A stretch of 64,000 bases of DNA from CADEED01 sp043747835 (GCA_043747835.1 JAYTOK010000068.1:1-64000), one strand, 5' to 3'; positions 40,247 through 50,304 are shown, counted from the first letter of the stretch. The notes: generated by a model not told the origin, from the sequence alone. Numbers and translations: made by a program.

Positions 40247-43177
40247 TTAGAACGAGGCGCGCACGTACAGCGTGAAGCGACGGTCCGAGTCCACCCAGTT
40301 GTGGTACGTCAGTCCGGCGCCGTTGCCGACGCCACCGATCACGTCGTTGTCCACGAGCACCTTGAACTTCTCGCGCGTCAGGTTCACCGCCTCGACACCG
40401 AGCGACATGTTGTCCGTGAACTTCCACTGCACCGAGGCATCGAGCTGACCGTAGTCGTCGGCGAACGCGGGAATGTTGAGATTCGCCGCCGCCGTCGTCA
40501 GCAGGTAACGCGCCCGCCAGTTGTACGCCAGCCGCGCCTCGACCTTGGGCACCGAGTAGTACAGCTCGGCGTTGTAGCTGGTCTTGCTCAGGCCTTCGAG
40601 CGGATAGTCGTTCAGCAGCGAGTTGGTCTGCTGGTTCGGGTCGTAGGGATTCACGGCCGCGTTGCGGGTTCCACCGCTCTTCACGTACGTGTACGCCGCG
40701 CGCGCACCGAACTGCTTGCCGAAGCCCGGCAGGAAGTCGAAGAACCCGTTCCACGCGATCTCGGAACCACGCACGTAGCCGTTGCCCTGGTTCTCCGGAC
40801 GCAGCACCGTGACATCGCGCGTCACGCCGTTGTTGGTGTACGGCACGATGTTGCCCAGCGTCGTTTCGATGAAGCCAGACACTTCCTTGTCGAACAACGC
40901 CAACGTCAACGAGTTCGTATCGTTGATGTACCACTCCGCGCTCAGGTCGTAGTTGGTCGCGTCCATCGGCTCGAGTTCCGCGTTACCCGCGAACCCGTTG
41001 TAACCGGCCACGCAATTGCCCACCGTGACGTTCGGCGGCAGCGCGACGCAGGCGCCGCCCTGGAGCTGACCCACCTGCACGTTGACCGTGATCGACGGCA
41101 GCAACTGCGGGAATTCCGGACGCGCGATGCCTTTCGCCACCGCGAACCGCAGGAAAAAGTTGTCCGTCGCCTTGTAGCGCAGGTTCAAGCTCGGCAGCAC
41201 GTTGTCGTACTCGTGGCTGCCCGAGGTCGGCACCGATGCGCCGTTCGCGAACAGCACATCGGCCGCGGGCGCGCCGGGACCGAAGTTGCCGCCCGAGAAC
41301 ACGAGCTGGCCCGCTCCCGCCGCTTCCGTCTTCACGAAGCGGACGCCGACGTTGCCGTCCAGCTTCCCATGCTCGAACGACAACTGCGCGTACGCGGCCG
41401 TCGTCTGCTGATCCTGTGGGTTGACGCCGAGGCCGTCGTTCGCCGGGAATTTCGTGGAGTAATCGCCATCCCACGGAACCCACGCGCAGCAGCCGTTGTT
41501 TACGCCGGGTGCGGTCGACACCGCGACGACCTGATCGGCCCATGACTGGTAATTGCGGAAGGTGCGCGTGTCCTGGAACAGGAAGCCGCTCGGCGCAGTG
41601 CCGCCATGGAACCAGTTGCCGTAGTTCTGCGCGACGAACGGCACATCCTGCGCACCGAACACCGCCGGTCCTCCCGCCCAGTTCTGGCTGATCGAACCCC
41701 AGCGGTAACCGGTCTCGCGCGTGGTCGAGTTGAAGTCCTCGTAACGCACGCCGAAGCGGATCTTGTCGAGCCAATCGCTGTTGTCGAACGTGTACTCGGC
41801 GTCGGCGCGATACGCCCAGGCATCCGCGTCGTTGCTCTCGTGATGATCCATCGCGAAGCCGTGATAGACCGCGTTCGGATTCAGGAGAATGTTGTTGGCC
41901 GGAATGTCGATGTCGGGGACGTCCGAGCCGTTGAGCTGCAGTGAATACGGACCCGCGTTTTCGAAGTTCGGTCCGGCGCTCGGACCCATCGTCAGGTCCA
42001 TGATCTTCGTGTCGGCCTTCGAGTACTGGATGTCGCCTTCGAAGCTCAAGCGATCCGTCGCGTTCCACTTGAGGTGCAGCGACAGATCGTTGTTGGTGGT
42101 CTCGCGCTTGTTGTAGCGAGCCGATCCCGCGTAGCCGCCATCATTGAAGTTGCCGCCGACCAGATAGTCGCCGTCGTACGTCAGGTTGGTGCCGTTGAAT
42201 CCGCCGCCCGGAAGGTTCCAGGCCGCGTTTTCATCCTGCTCGAACGTCGCATCGGAATAAAAATATTGCAGGTGGGCTTCGACGTTCTCGTTCGGCGAGC
42301 GCCATTGCAGCGCCGCGGAGGCGCCCGTGCGATTGCGGTCGATCGTCAACTGTCGCCAGCCGATGCCGCCCGTCGCATAGGTCGTCTGACCCGGACGCAG
42401 GTCGGTGCGCGCGTAGTACTTTTCGATGTGGATCGTGTCGGTCCGGCTCGTGAGATCCGAGCTGCTCAGAGAGACCAACGCGCCGATGTCGCCGATGCCG
42501 GTTTCCCAGCGGTCGCTGTACAGCGCCGAGCCCGAAGGCTCCCACTCTTCCGCGAGATCGCCGCGCGCGCCTTCGAGCGAGAAGCTGAGCTTGCGGTCTT
42601 CGGAATCGAACGGCAGACGGGTGCGCAGGTTCACGCTACCCGACAGGCCACCTTCGACCTGCTGGGCCGACGGGTTTTTGTACACGTCGACACCCGCCAG
42701 CAATTCGGGCGGAATGTCCTCGAAGCCGAGCGTGCGGCTGTTCTTCGCGGAGAACGCGGTGTGGCCGTTGAGCTCGCTGCGCACCCAGCTCAAACCACGA
42801 ATCGTCACTCCGGAGCCTTCGATCGCAATGCGGTCCGCGTCGCGCGGCGCCGGCACGCGGCCGATGGCGATACCCGAAATGCGCTGCAGAACTTCCGTGA
42901 CGCTGCGGTCAGGAAGCGCGCCGATGTCTTCGGCGGTGATCGCGTCGACGAGCTCGGTCGCTTCCTGCTTGCGCGCCTGCGACGTTTCGAGCTGGCGGCG
43001 AATACCGGTGACGACGACCTCGTCCACTTCCGTCGCTTCGGAGGATGACCCTTGTCCGCCCTCGTTCGCGGTCTGCGCGACGGCCGTTGCCGACAACGCC
43101 ATGCTCAGCCCGAGCGCGGCACGTACGGCCGCGGCGACGCTCGTGCGAATCGCCCGAGTTTCGATTGAATCGTTCAC
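40247..43177 (-). CDS. TonB-dependent receptor 2 (Xanthomonas-Caulobacter class)
   Basis: The product has 976 residues from a GTG behind GGGGGGTATCACA; the frame is open 44 codons upstream but those residues are not signal-like. It has a signal peptide (LGLSMALSATAVAQ), a TonB-box segment (VDEVVVTGIRR) and a plug domain with EDIGALPDRSVTEVLQRISG, the diagnostic start of TIGR01782-type receptors. The barrel has long loops and ends RRFTLYVRASF with terminal Phe. Such receptors usually import glycans or oligosaccharides. It converges on halogenase 1. The leader has an AT-rich palindrome (43253-43270). Confidence 0.93.
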   Translation of the reverse strand: MNDSIETRAIRTSVAAAVRAALGLSMALSATAVAQTANEGGQGSSSEATEVDEVVVTGIRRQLETSQARKQEATELVDAITAEDIGALPDRSVTEVLQRISGIAIGRVPAPRDADRIAIEGSGVTIRGLSWVRSELNGHTAFSAKNSRTLGFEDIPPELLAGVDVYKNPSAQQVEGGLSGSVNLRTRLPFDSEDRKLSFSLEGARGDLAEEWEPSGSALYSDRWETGIGDIGALVSLSSSDLTSRTDTIHIEKYYARTDLRPGQTTYATGGIGWRQLTIDRNRTGASAALQWRSPNENVEAHLQYFYSDATFEQDENAAWNLPGGGFNGTNLTYDGDYLVGGNFNDGGYAGSARYNKRETTNNDLSLHLKWNATDRLSFEGDIQYSKADTKIMDLTMGPSAGPNFENAGPYSLQLNGSDVPDIDIPANNILLNPNAVYHGFAMDHHESNDADAWAYRADAEYTFDNSDWLDKIRFGVRYEDFNSTTRETGYRWGSISQNWAGGPAVFGAQDVPFVAQNYGNWFHGGTAPSGFLFQDTRTFRNYQSWADQVVAVSTAPGVNNGCCAWVPWDGDYSTKFPANDGLGVNPQDQQTTAAYAQLSFEHGKLDGNVGVRFVKTEAAGAGQLVFSGGNFGPGAPAADVLFANGASVPTSGSHEYDNVLPSLNLRYKATDNFFLRFAVAKGIARPEFPQLLPSITVNVQVGQLQGGACVALPPNVTVGNCVAGYNGFAGNAELEPMDATNYDLSAEWYINDTNSLTLALFDKEVSGFIETTLGNIVPYTNNGVTRDVTVLRPENQGNGYVRGSEIAWNGFFDFLPGFGKQFGARAAYTYVKSGGTRNAAVNPYDPNQQTNSLLNDYPLEGLSKTSYNAELYYSVPKVEARLAYNWRARYLLTTAAANLNIPAFADDYGQLDASVQWKFTDNMSLGVEAVNLTREKFKVLVDNDVIGGVGNGAGLTYHNWVDSDRRFTLYVRASF

Positions 43178-43252
43178 TGTGATACCCCCCGATGAAGACG
43201 CCAATTGGTGAAGGCAGCGACGCCCGAAGCGGTCCAGCCCTGCTAGTGCACC

Positions 43253-43270
43253 AATAAAACATTTTTTATT
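43253..43270 (-). promoter_or_regulatory. AT-rich palindrome in the TBDT 2 leader
   Basis: AATAAAA-CATT-TTTTATT is a perfect 7-bp inverted repeat in the otherwise GC-rich 243-base region upstream of TBDT 2. It is the only AT-rich patch there, so it probably overlaps the promoter or an operator. Confidence 0.35.
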
Positions 43271-43419
43271 AGCGGCAACGGTACCCCAGAAAAACCCTGA
43301 CGTCCACACGCAAGGCGTCCCGGATTCAGGCCTCGAGTGTGACTCTTATTAAAGGAGTGCTCGGCTCACGGACGGAGCCGGAAATTGCTATCGCGGAACC
43401 CGCGGGAGTTATCGCAGCG

Positions 43420-45525
43420 CTACGACTTGCGCGCGCAGAACCGCGCGAGCGCTTCACGAAGTTCGCGCAGCTTCGGCGGCTTGGCGAGCACCGCATCGAC
43501 GTGCTTGGGCGTGTCACCCTCGTCCACGATCCGTCGGCCCCAACCTGTTAGCAGCAACACCGGCGTGGATACCGAAAGGGATTTCACCGCGCTCGCCACC
43601 TGGCGGCCATCGACATAGGGCATCCCGAGATCCGAGATCACCGCGGAAAAGGGCTGCTTGCCAGAATGCGCGGCGCGGAAAAGTTCGATGCCCTCCTTGC
43701 CGCCATTCGCCACCGTGATGAGGTGTCCATCGCCTTCGAGAGAATCGTGCAGCGACTGCAGCAGCACCGGATCGTCATCGATCAGCAGCAATCGCAGGCC
43801 CTCGAGCGTGACCGAATCGGCGGGTGCTGGCGTCGCATCGATGGCGCGCGCAACCGCGGCGAACCGCAAACGCGCCGTGGTCCCCTGCCCCAGCGCGCTG
43901 TCGATGTCGATCTCCGCGCTGTGCCGTTTCACCATTCCATAGACCATCGCCAACCCGAGGCCGGTGCCGCGCTCGCCCTTCGTCGTGAAGAAAGGCTCGA
44001 GGCAGCGGCGTCGCGCGCTTTCATCCATCCCCACGCCCGTGTCGCTGACCTCGACCTCGACATTGCCCGACGGAGTCGCGCGCGTGCGGATGATGAGCCT
44101 GCCGCCGTCGGGCAGCGCATCGACGGCGTTGAAGACGAGATTGGTCAGCGCTTCGCGAATCTCGTTCTCCGCACCCATGATCACGGGCAACGCGGCGGCA
44201 AGCTCGGTGCGCAGCTCGATCATTACGCCGCGCTGCTGCGGAATGTCGTTCCAGCGCGCGCGCGTCAACTCCACGACCTGCGGCACCAGTTCGTTGAGTT
44301 GCACGATTGTCAGCACCATCTGCGGTTCGCGCTCGCGATGGAACTCACGCATGCGCGTCACCGTCGCGGCGACATCGTCGATGGCGCGCTGGATGATCTG
44401 CAGTTGTCCGCGCCCCGCCACGCTCAGGTTTTTCTCACGTTCGAGCAAGGCTTCGGAATACAACGAGATCGGCGAGATCGCGTTGTTGATGTCGTGCGCG
44501 ATGCCGCTCGCCATCTCGCCGAGCGCACGCAGCCGTTCCTGTTGCAACGCGGACTGCTGAGACTGACGCAGATCTTCGTACGCGGACTGCAACTCGCCGT
44601 AGAGCTCCGCCTGGTGCGCGGCGAGCGCCACGTGTTCGCCCAACTGCGACAGGAATTCGCATTCGCCGCGGCTGAAGCTCGCGGCCTCGCGGCGCGCCAC
44701 GACCAGGACGCCGTCTATCTTCCCGTCGACCATGAGCGGCGCGGCCGCCATGGCCAACAAACCACCTTGCGCCAGCCGTTGCGGAAACGGCGATGGATCG
44801 GCGCGGGTATCCGGCTCGTGGATCAACTCTCCCCGCACCGCGGTCGCCAGGCACTGCTCTCCGATGTGCATGCGCGACTGCACAGTGAGTTCGAGGAGAG
44901 CTGCGAGCGGCTGGCTGCGCGTGCCGATGCGCGCGACGACGATCTGGTTGGAAGCGGCGTCATAGTCGCAAAAACAGGCGAAGTCGACCGGCAACTGGTC
45001 CTCGAGCGTGCCGACCACCACCTGGTGGATGCTGCGCAGATCCTGACGATCGCCGATCGCGCGAGTGATCTGGTGCAGCAGACGGAGCCGATCCAACTGC
45101 GACTGCAACTCTCGCTGCGCGAGTTTGCGCTCGGTGATGTCGGTGAACAGGATCGCGACATTGCGGCTCTCCGCGCCACCGACCCGATACGCACACACTT
45201 CGAAGTTCCGGCCGAGCGATTTCGCTTCGTTCTCGAAACGCGCCGGCTCACCGGTCAACGCTATCCTGCCGAAGATCTCGAACCAGTTGGACTCGAGGTC
45301 CGGCGCGATCTCGCGCATGCACCTGCCCTGCGCATTCTTGACGCCCGTCTGTCTTTCGAAGGCCGGATTGATTTCCAGGAAGCGATAGTCGGTGGCGTTG
45401 CCGCCCGAGTCGAAGATCACCTCGATGGTGCAGAAGCCTTCGATCAGCGTGTCGAACAACATCCGATAGCGTGCGTCGGACTCGCTGACGGAGGCTGACA
45501 CGAAGTTCTCGGGAGGTTTGGGCAT
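43420..45525 (-). CDS. Hybrid sensor histidine kinase with receiver domain
   Basis: This 701-residue cytoplasmic hybrid kinase has a PAS domain (about 18-135), a GAF domain (about 150-310), a short coiled coil, a HisKA domain with phosphoacceptor H344 in EMASGIAHDINNAISPISLY, an HATPase domain (DTGVGMDESARRRC, FFTTKGERGTGLGLAMVYGM) and a C-terminal receiver domain (LLIDDDPVLL, acceptor Asp in VISDLGMPYVDG). No membrane segment is present, so the signal is intracellular, perhaps a PAS or GAF ligand. No cognate response regulator gene adjoins, so it may act on an unlinked partner or by phosphorelay. It may or may not control TBDT 2 downstream. Confidence 0.92.
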   Translation of the reverse strand: MPKPPENFVSASVSESDARYRMLFDTLIEGFCTIEVIFDSGGNATDYRFLEINPAFERQTGVKNAQGRCMREIAPDLESNWFEIFGRIALTGEPARFENEAKSLGRNFEVCAYRVGGAESRNVAILFTDITERKLAQRELQSQLDRLRLLHQITRAIGDRQDLRSIHQVVVGTLEDQLPVDFACFCDYDAASNQIVVARIGTRSQPLAALLELTVQSRMHIGEQCLATAVRGELIHEPDTRADPSPFPQRLAQGGLLAMAAAPLMVDGKIDGVLVVARREAASFSRGECEFLSQLGEHVALAAHQAELYGELQSAYEDLRQSQQSALQQERLRALGEMASGIAHDINNAISPISLYSEALLEREKNLSVAGRGQLQIIQRAIDDVAATVTRMREFHREREPQMVLTIVQLNELVPQVVELTRARWNDIPQQRGVMIELRTELAAALPVIMGAENEIREALTNLVFNAVDALPDGGRLIIRTRATPSGNVEVEVSDTGVGMDESARRRCLEPFFTTKGERGTGLGLAMVYGMVKRHSAEIDIDSALGQGTTARLRFAAVARAIDATPAPADSVTLEGLRLLLIDDDPVLLQSLHDSLEGDGHLITVANGGKEGIELFRAAHSGKQPFSAVISDLGMPYVDGRQVASAVKSLSVSTPVLLLTGWGRRIVDEGDTPKHVDAVLAKPPKLRELREALARFCARKS

Positions 45526-45581
45526 GCTCGACGCCAGCCGGATGGGCTCCAGGATGAGAGCAATTGCGCCGCTGAGGCGCC

Positions 45582-45650
45582 CGCTATCTAATCATGTCGC
45601 CGGCCAGGGTTCCACGCCCGAGACAACCACCTAATAGATAGCGATATCGC
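45582..45650. promoter_or_regulatory. Inverted repeat upstream of the histidine kinase
   Basis: CGCTATCT (45582-45589) and AGATAGCG (45636-45643) are inverted copies 46 bases apart, and the second overlaps the palindrome GCGATATCGC (45641-45650). Position about 60-120 bases before the kinase start fits a regulator-binding region. No regulator can be assigned. Confidence 0.35.
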
Positions 45651-45758
45651 GTCACATTCCCGCGGCCCAGGCTTGCCGCCCCGGCGCCGAATCGACTGGC
45701 ATACCTATGTGCGATATCGGACAGAGCCGCGGGCTGTCGGCGCGTATGAACAAGGTGA

Positions 45759-46160
45759 CATGACCGCCGATCGAATCCCTCCGCCTGCGACCTCGATCGA
45801 ACGCACGATCGATGGCACGACGCTGCGAAGACCCTCATCGGAGTCGCGCGCTACGCGGACAGCGCGGATGGTTCGCGCTTTGAGTTCGCCATCGCGATTG
45901 CCGACGAGTGGCAGTCACGGGGCGTCGGCACCGCCATGTCACGTCGACTGCTGGACTACGCGCGCGAACCGGGCAATCTCAACCTGAGCGCGAGCATCCT
46001 GACGACGAATACCCGCATGCTGGATCTCGCGCACTGGCTGGGCTTCACGATCAGCGACACGCCGGACGAGTCGAACCTGATCGATGCGCAGCTCGAGATG
46101 AAGTGTCAGCTGAACGCCCAGCTTCCGAGTAGCAAGCAAACCAGCGCAATGGCGGAGTAG
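45759..46160 (+). pseudogene. GNAT acetyltransferase remnant
   Basis: In one frame this reads IGVARYADSADGSRFEFAIA then DEWQSRGVGTAMSRRLLDYA and NTRMLDLAHWLGF, the central and C-terminal parts of a GNAT domain with an acetyl-CoA loop (QSRGVGTA), most like the acetyltransferase module of Pat/PatZ-type proteins. There is no start codon before residue 60 of the readable part, stops lie just upstream in frame, and the N-terminal third of the domain is missing. The shorter ATG at 45936 cannot give a whole domain. It is most likely a decayed gene, overlapping by 55 bases the convergent gene at 46106. Confidence 0.6.
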
Positions 46161-46552
46161 ATAGCCAGATCCACGCGTCTGCGCCGCGCCGTGGCTTCAT
46201 CGGACGGCGGCATTTCGCGCACGGCAGAACCCGTCGAGGCCGGCGAACGATGCAACAGCGAGATCAAACGCGCCGCCAGCGTCGCTGTATCGGCGCCCGG
46301 TGCCGGGCCATTCGGCACGCCCGCAAGAAACGCAGCCAGTTTCTGGACCGCAGAGTCATGTGAGAGACCCGCGAGGTCGGCGGCTTCCGTCCAGGGATCG
46401 ACGCCCGTTCGCGCGAGTGCGGTGAGCATGGTCATGGGAAAGCCGTTTGCATCGTCGGCAACGGACGCAAACAGGAATCTGTCGAGGTCTGTCCGCAATG
46501 GAGCTGGCATGCGCGGAGCATGCAGCACATTGGTGAAGCAGGGTGTAGGCAT
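46106..46552 (-). CDS. Small protein with C-terminal membrane anchor
   Basis: This 148-residue protein (or 134 from an internal ATG at 46510, giving MPAPLRTDLDRFLFASVADD) has a helical soluble part with the phrase ALARTGVDPWTEAADLAGLS, a proline/glycine-rich middle (FLAGVPNGPAPGAD) and one C-terminal membrane helix (LAIYSAIALVCLLLGSWAFS). The composition and a similar pattern in other gammaproteobacterial hypothetical proteins suggest it is real, but I know no function. The ribosome site is poor for both starts. Confidence 0.6.
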   Translation of the reverse strand: MPTPCFTNVLHAPRMPAPLRTDLDRFLFASVADDANGFPMTMLTALARTGVDPWTEAADLAGLSHDSAVQKLAAFLAGVPNGPAPGADTATLAARLISLLHRSPASTGSAVREMPPSDEATARRRRVDLAIYSAIALVCLLLGSWAFS

Positions 46553-46694
46553 GGGCCTCTGTCACCGGTTGCGCGGCAATCGGCCCGCCGATAGCCTCGA
46601 TTCGGCACTGTAAAGTGTAACGCCAGCGCATCCGGATGGGACTGCCTCCTTCGACGGAGGACAGCGCCACGAGCTGGGCGTAGGGTCCGCGCCC

Positions 46695-47942
46695 ATGAAT
46701 ACACCCGCCACCGCCGCATCCCCGTCGTTTTCCGGCTATCAGAAAGTGGTCGTCGGCATGCTGGCCTTCCTGCAGTTCGCCGTGATCCTGGATTTCATGC
46801 TGATGTCGCCGCTCGGCGCGCTCATCATGCCGGCGCTCTCGATCACGCCCGCCCAGTTCGGCACCGTCGTCTCGGCGTACGCATTCGCCGCCGGCGTATC
46901 GGGTCTGTTGACCGCGGGATTCGCCGATCGATTCGACCGAAAGAAACTGCTTCTGACCTTCTATGTGGGCTTCATCGTCGGCACGCTGTGGTGCGGCCTC
47001 GCGCAAAGCTTCGAATCGCTTCTCCTGGCGCGAATCGTCACCGGATTGTTCGGCGGCGTCATCGGTTCGGTCGTGCTCGCGATCGCGACGGATCTGTTCG
47101 CACCGCAGATGCGGGGCCGCGTGATGGGACTCATTCAAACGGCGTTCGCCGCCAGCCAGATCCTCGGAATCCCGATCGGTATCTATCTATCGAATCAGTG
47201 GAACTGGCACATGCCGTTCCTCACGCTCGTGGTTCTAGGCACGCTCGGCGGATTGCTGATCGCGTTCTACATGAAGCCCGTCGCGGATCACCTGAAGGTC
47301 CCGCAACAGCACAGCGCCTTCAAGCATCTGCGCCTCACGGTGACCGAGCCTCACTACCTGCTCTCGTTCGTCTCGGTACTGTTCCTCGCGACCGGCGGCT
47401 ACATGCTGATGCCGTTCAGCAGCGCGTTCACGGCGAACAATCTCGGGATCTCGCTGCGCGATCTGCCCATCATCTATCTCGTGACGGGCATCGCGACGAT
47501 CTTCGTGGGACCGATCGTGGGAAAGATCGCCGACGCATTCGGCCCGCTGCGCGTGTTCTTCGTCGGCACCGCCCTGACGATCGTCATGGTGCTGATCTAC
47601 ACGCATCTCGGCGTGTCGACGCTGGCCATCGTGACCGCGGTCAACGTCGTGCTCTTCATCGGCGTCTTCTCGCGCATGATTCCGTTCCAGGCGCTGATGT
47701 CGCAGGTGCCGGCGCAAACACAGCGCGGCTCGTTCAATGCGATCAGTGCGTCGATCTCGCAGCTCGCGGGTGGCGTGGCGTCGCTCGTCGCGGGACACAT
47801 CGTGAGCCAGGGAGCGGATGGGAAGATCCATCACTACGACGTCGTGGGGTACGTGGTCGTCGGGACGTCGCTGCTGGCGTGTGTGCTGCTCTGGAGGATC
47901 CAGCGAGAGATCGCGGTGCCCGGTACAACGCCGGCAATCTAA
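46695..47942 (+). CDS. MFS transporter (DHA1-like)
   Basis: This 415-residue inner-membrane carrier has 12 predicted helices in two halves. The loop 2-3 signature GFADRFDRKKLLL (motif A) is present, and TGLFGGVIGSVVLAI and GLIQTAFAASQILGIPIGIY match the helix 4-5 region of arabinose-efflux-like and DHA1 exporters. Single gene with flanking gaps of about 140 and 235 bases. Substrate unknown; an efflux role for sugars or drugs is a family guess. Confidence 0.9.
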   Translation: MNTPATAASPSFSGYQKVVVGMLAFLQFAVILDFMLMSPLGALIMPALSITPAQFGTVVSAYAFAAGVSGLLTAGFADRFDRKKLLLTFYVGFIVGTLWCGLAQSFESLLLARIVTGLFGGVIGSVVLAIATDLFAPQMRGRVMGLIQTAFAASQILGIPIGIYLSNQWNWHMPFLTLVVLGTLGGLLIAFYMKPVADHLKVPQQHSAFKHLRLTVTEPHYLLSFVSVLFLATGGYMLMPFSSAFTANNLGISLRDLPIIYLVTGIATIFVGPIVGKIADAFGPLRVFFVGTALTIVMVLIYTHLGVSTLAIVTAVNVVLFIGVFSRMIPFQALMSQVPAQTQRGSFNAISASISQLAGGVASLVAGHIVSQGADGKIHHYDVVGYVVVGTSLLACVLLWRIQREIAVPGTTPAI

Positions 47943-48176
47943 CTAAGCCCGTTTGCCGGGAGCGAGACTGCGTCGACATTCCGCTCCAAGGCATGTTGCG
48001 CCGTAGATGTGTACGTAAGTCCCTCTTCGCAAACGCTTTTCGCCGTCGCCGACTTGCGTGGCCCAGCGTTTGCCGCTCGCCGCCAATCGTCGATTGACGG
48101 ATACATCCTGTCCGCACTACTCTCGCGTCGCTGAATAATGACATTTGAAATTGTTATTTCGGATAAGGGGGAGACG

Positions 48177-50207
48177 ATGGAACGTACGACTGCCCAGCGC
48201 GTCGCGGCGCTGCTCTCATGCCTGACCCTGTGCGCCTCCTCCATCGCGGGCACGCCCAGTGCACCCGACAACGCCAGACACAAGCCGCCGAATCCGTTCG
48301 TGACCCGCGTGGGTTCCGACCTGTACCTGCGCGGCGAGAAGTTCCGCTTTGCGGGATCTAACAACTACTACCCCATCTACAAATCGCCCCTGATGGTGCG
48401 GGCGCTGTTCGACAAGGCCGCCGCCGCGGACTTCCGGGTGATGCGGGTGTGGTCGACGAACGTCATCGGCAATGCCGACGGCACGAACTCGGTCGATGGT
48501 GCCGACGGACGCAAGGAAGGCGTCTACATGCAGTACTGGGATGGTGCCGCCCCTGCATTCAATGACGGCGCGAATGGGCTCGAGCGACTCGACTTCGTGG
48601 TCGCCGAGGCGCGCACCCGCAATCTCAAGCTGATCTTGCCGTTGGTCAACAACTGGAGCGCGTTCGGCGGCATGGATCAGTACGTGCGCTGGCGCGGCGG
48701 TCAATATCACGATGACTTCTACACCGATGCCACGATCAAGGGCTGGTACAAGAACTGGATCAGCCAGCTGCTGAATCGTGTGAATACGATTACCGGCGTC
48801 AAATACAAGGACGACCCGACCATCATGATGTGGGAGCTCGGCAACGAGCCGCGGTGCATCGGGAGCGGCGTGTATCCCCGCTCGCCATCGTGCTCTACCC
48901 AGACGCTGATTTCCTGGGCGGACGAGATGTCTACCTACATCAAGAGCATCGATCGCAATCATCTCGTATCGGTGGGTGATGAAGGATTTCTGTGCCTGCC
49001 CGACGGCACCGACTGGACCGACAACTGCACCGAGGGAGTCGATAGCTACGCCTTCGCGGCGCTGCGCAACATCGATGCGATGTCGGTGCACCTGTATCCG
49101 GACGCCGATGCGTGGGGCAAGACGCCGGCATGGGGCACGGAGTGGATCGCCAAGCATGCCCAGAAGGCGAAGCGCCTGAAGAAGGCGGTATATCTCGGCG
49201 AGTTCGGCACCAGGGACAGGAGCGTACGGAACCCGGTCTATTTCGAATGGACCCGCGAGCTGTTCTTTGGGGGTACCGACGGTGCCTTGTACTGGATTCT
49301 TTCCGACGTCCAGGACAACGGGGCGCCCTATCCGGATTTCGACGGACTCACGGTGTATTGCCCGAGCCCGGTGTGCACGACCATGAACAATTTTTCGCTG
49401 CGCATGACGTACGACCGGGCGTTCGGATTCGCCCCCGTGGCCGACGACGACGCGGCAACGGCCGACTTCGATGCCGCCGCGACATTGATGCCGGCGGCGA
49501 ACGACATCGCATACCTCGGGCGCCGGCCCGTTGCCACGAGTATCGACCTCGATCCGGCAACCGCGGGTCAGCAATCGATTGCCACCACCGCCGCCGGCAC
49601 TTTCGCGCTGGGCAGCGGCGGTGACGTCGCATTCACGCCGGTGCCGGGATTTCAAGGCGACGCTCTCGCCACTTACGAGCTGCGCGACACGGCGGGACGC
49701 CGTTCCAATGTCGCTGCGCTGCGCGTCAAGGTCCTGCCGGATCCGAACGGCGCGCTGTTGCTCTACTCGTTCGAGAACGACACGCAGGGATGGGCGCCCG
49801 CGAACTGGCAGGCGAATGCGGGCACTGTCGTGCGAGTGACGGACTTCGCTACCCAGGGCACCGCGAGTCTGCAGATCACGAGCGCCGATGGCGGCTGGTT
49901 TGGCCTCAATGTCGCGGAGTCGATCCTCGATCTGTCAGCCAAGGCGCAATTCAAGTTCGACTTGCGCACGTCTGCAGCCGTTGGCACTTCCGTGAACGTC
50001 GCGATACAGGATCGCAACTGGACCTGGTGCGAGGGCCCGTGGGGATGGCAGGACGCCGGAACGACCGCGACGGTGTCGCTCGATCTCACCGCGTTCACGG
50101 CGAGCGGCGTGCCGTGCGCCATCGGCAACCTCAGCGATGTGAACGCGATCTGGGTGTTTGCGGGCGCCGGCATGACCGTGAACATCGACAATGTGCGCGC
50201 GGAGTAG
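48177..50207 (+). CDS. Secreted GH5 endo-beta-mannanase-like enzyme with binding domain
   Basis: The product has 676 residues from the ATG at 48177 (AAGGGGGAG upstream; the ATG 39 bases earlier precedes the natural signal). After a signal peptide (LLSCLTLCASSIAG) the GH5 barrel spans about 40-420: acid/base Glu in MMWELGNEPRC, catalytic His/Tyr in VHLYPDA and nucleophile Glu in VYLGEFGTRD. The start FVTRVGSDLYLRGEKFRFAG and layout are those of subfamily 7-type mannanases. A beta linker domain (about 445-530) and a C-terminal jelly-roll carbohydrate-binding-like domain (about 535-676, LLLYSFENDTQGW) follow. Extracellular mannan cleavage is likely. A weak TTGACG/TACTCT promoter lies about 80 bases upstream. 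Confidence 0.87.
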   Translation: MERTTAQRVAALLSCLTLCASSIAGTPSAPDNARHKPPNPFVTRVGSDLYLRGEKFRFAGSNNYYPIYKSPLMVRALFDKAAAADFRVMRVWSTNVIGNADGTNSVDGADGRKEGVYMQYWDGAAPAFNDGANGLERLDFVVAEARTRNLKLILPLVNNWSAFGGMDQYVRWRGGQYHDDFYTDATIKGWYKNWISQLLNRVNTITGVKYKDDPTIMMWELGNEPRCIGSGVYPRSPSCSTQTLISWADEMSTYIKSIDRNHLVSVGDEGFLCLPDGTDWTDNCTEGVDSYAFAALRNIDAMSVHLYPDADAWGKTPAWGTEWIAKHAQKAKRLKKAVYLGEFGTRDRSVRNPVYFEWTRELFFGGTDGALYWILSDVQDNGAPYPDFDGLTVYCPSPVCTTMNNFSLRMTYDRAFGFAPVADDDAATADFDAAATLMPAANDIAYLGRRPVATSIDLDPATAGQQSIATTAAGTFALGSGGDVAFTPVPGFQGDALATYELRDTAGRRSNVAALRVKVLPDPNGALLLYSFENDTQGWAPANWQANAGTVVRVTDFATQGTASLQITSADGGWFGLNVAESILDLSAKAQFKFDLRTSAAVGTSVNVAIQDRNWTWCEGPWGWQDAGTTATVSLDLTAFTASGVPCAIGNLSDVNAIWVFAGAGMTVNIDNVRAE

Positions 50208-50304
50208 CGCCAGCCTTCATCGCACTGACACGATTTTGCCGCGGGGCGATACGCCGTTCTCGTCGCGCGGGAAGTCTACGAACCCGATCCATGCATTCTG
50301 TCGC

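Noticed and set aside
43666..45498. A 610-codon open frame antisense to the hybrid histidine kinase
   Set aside because: Shadow frame with Arg/His-rich low-information sequence and no ribosome site.
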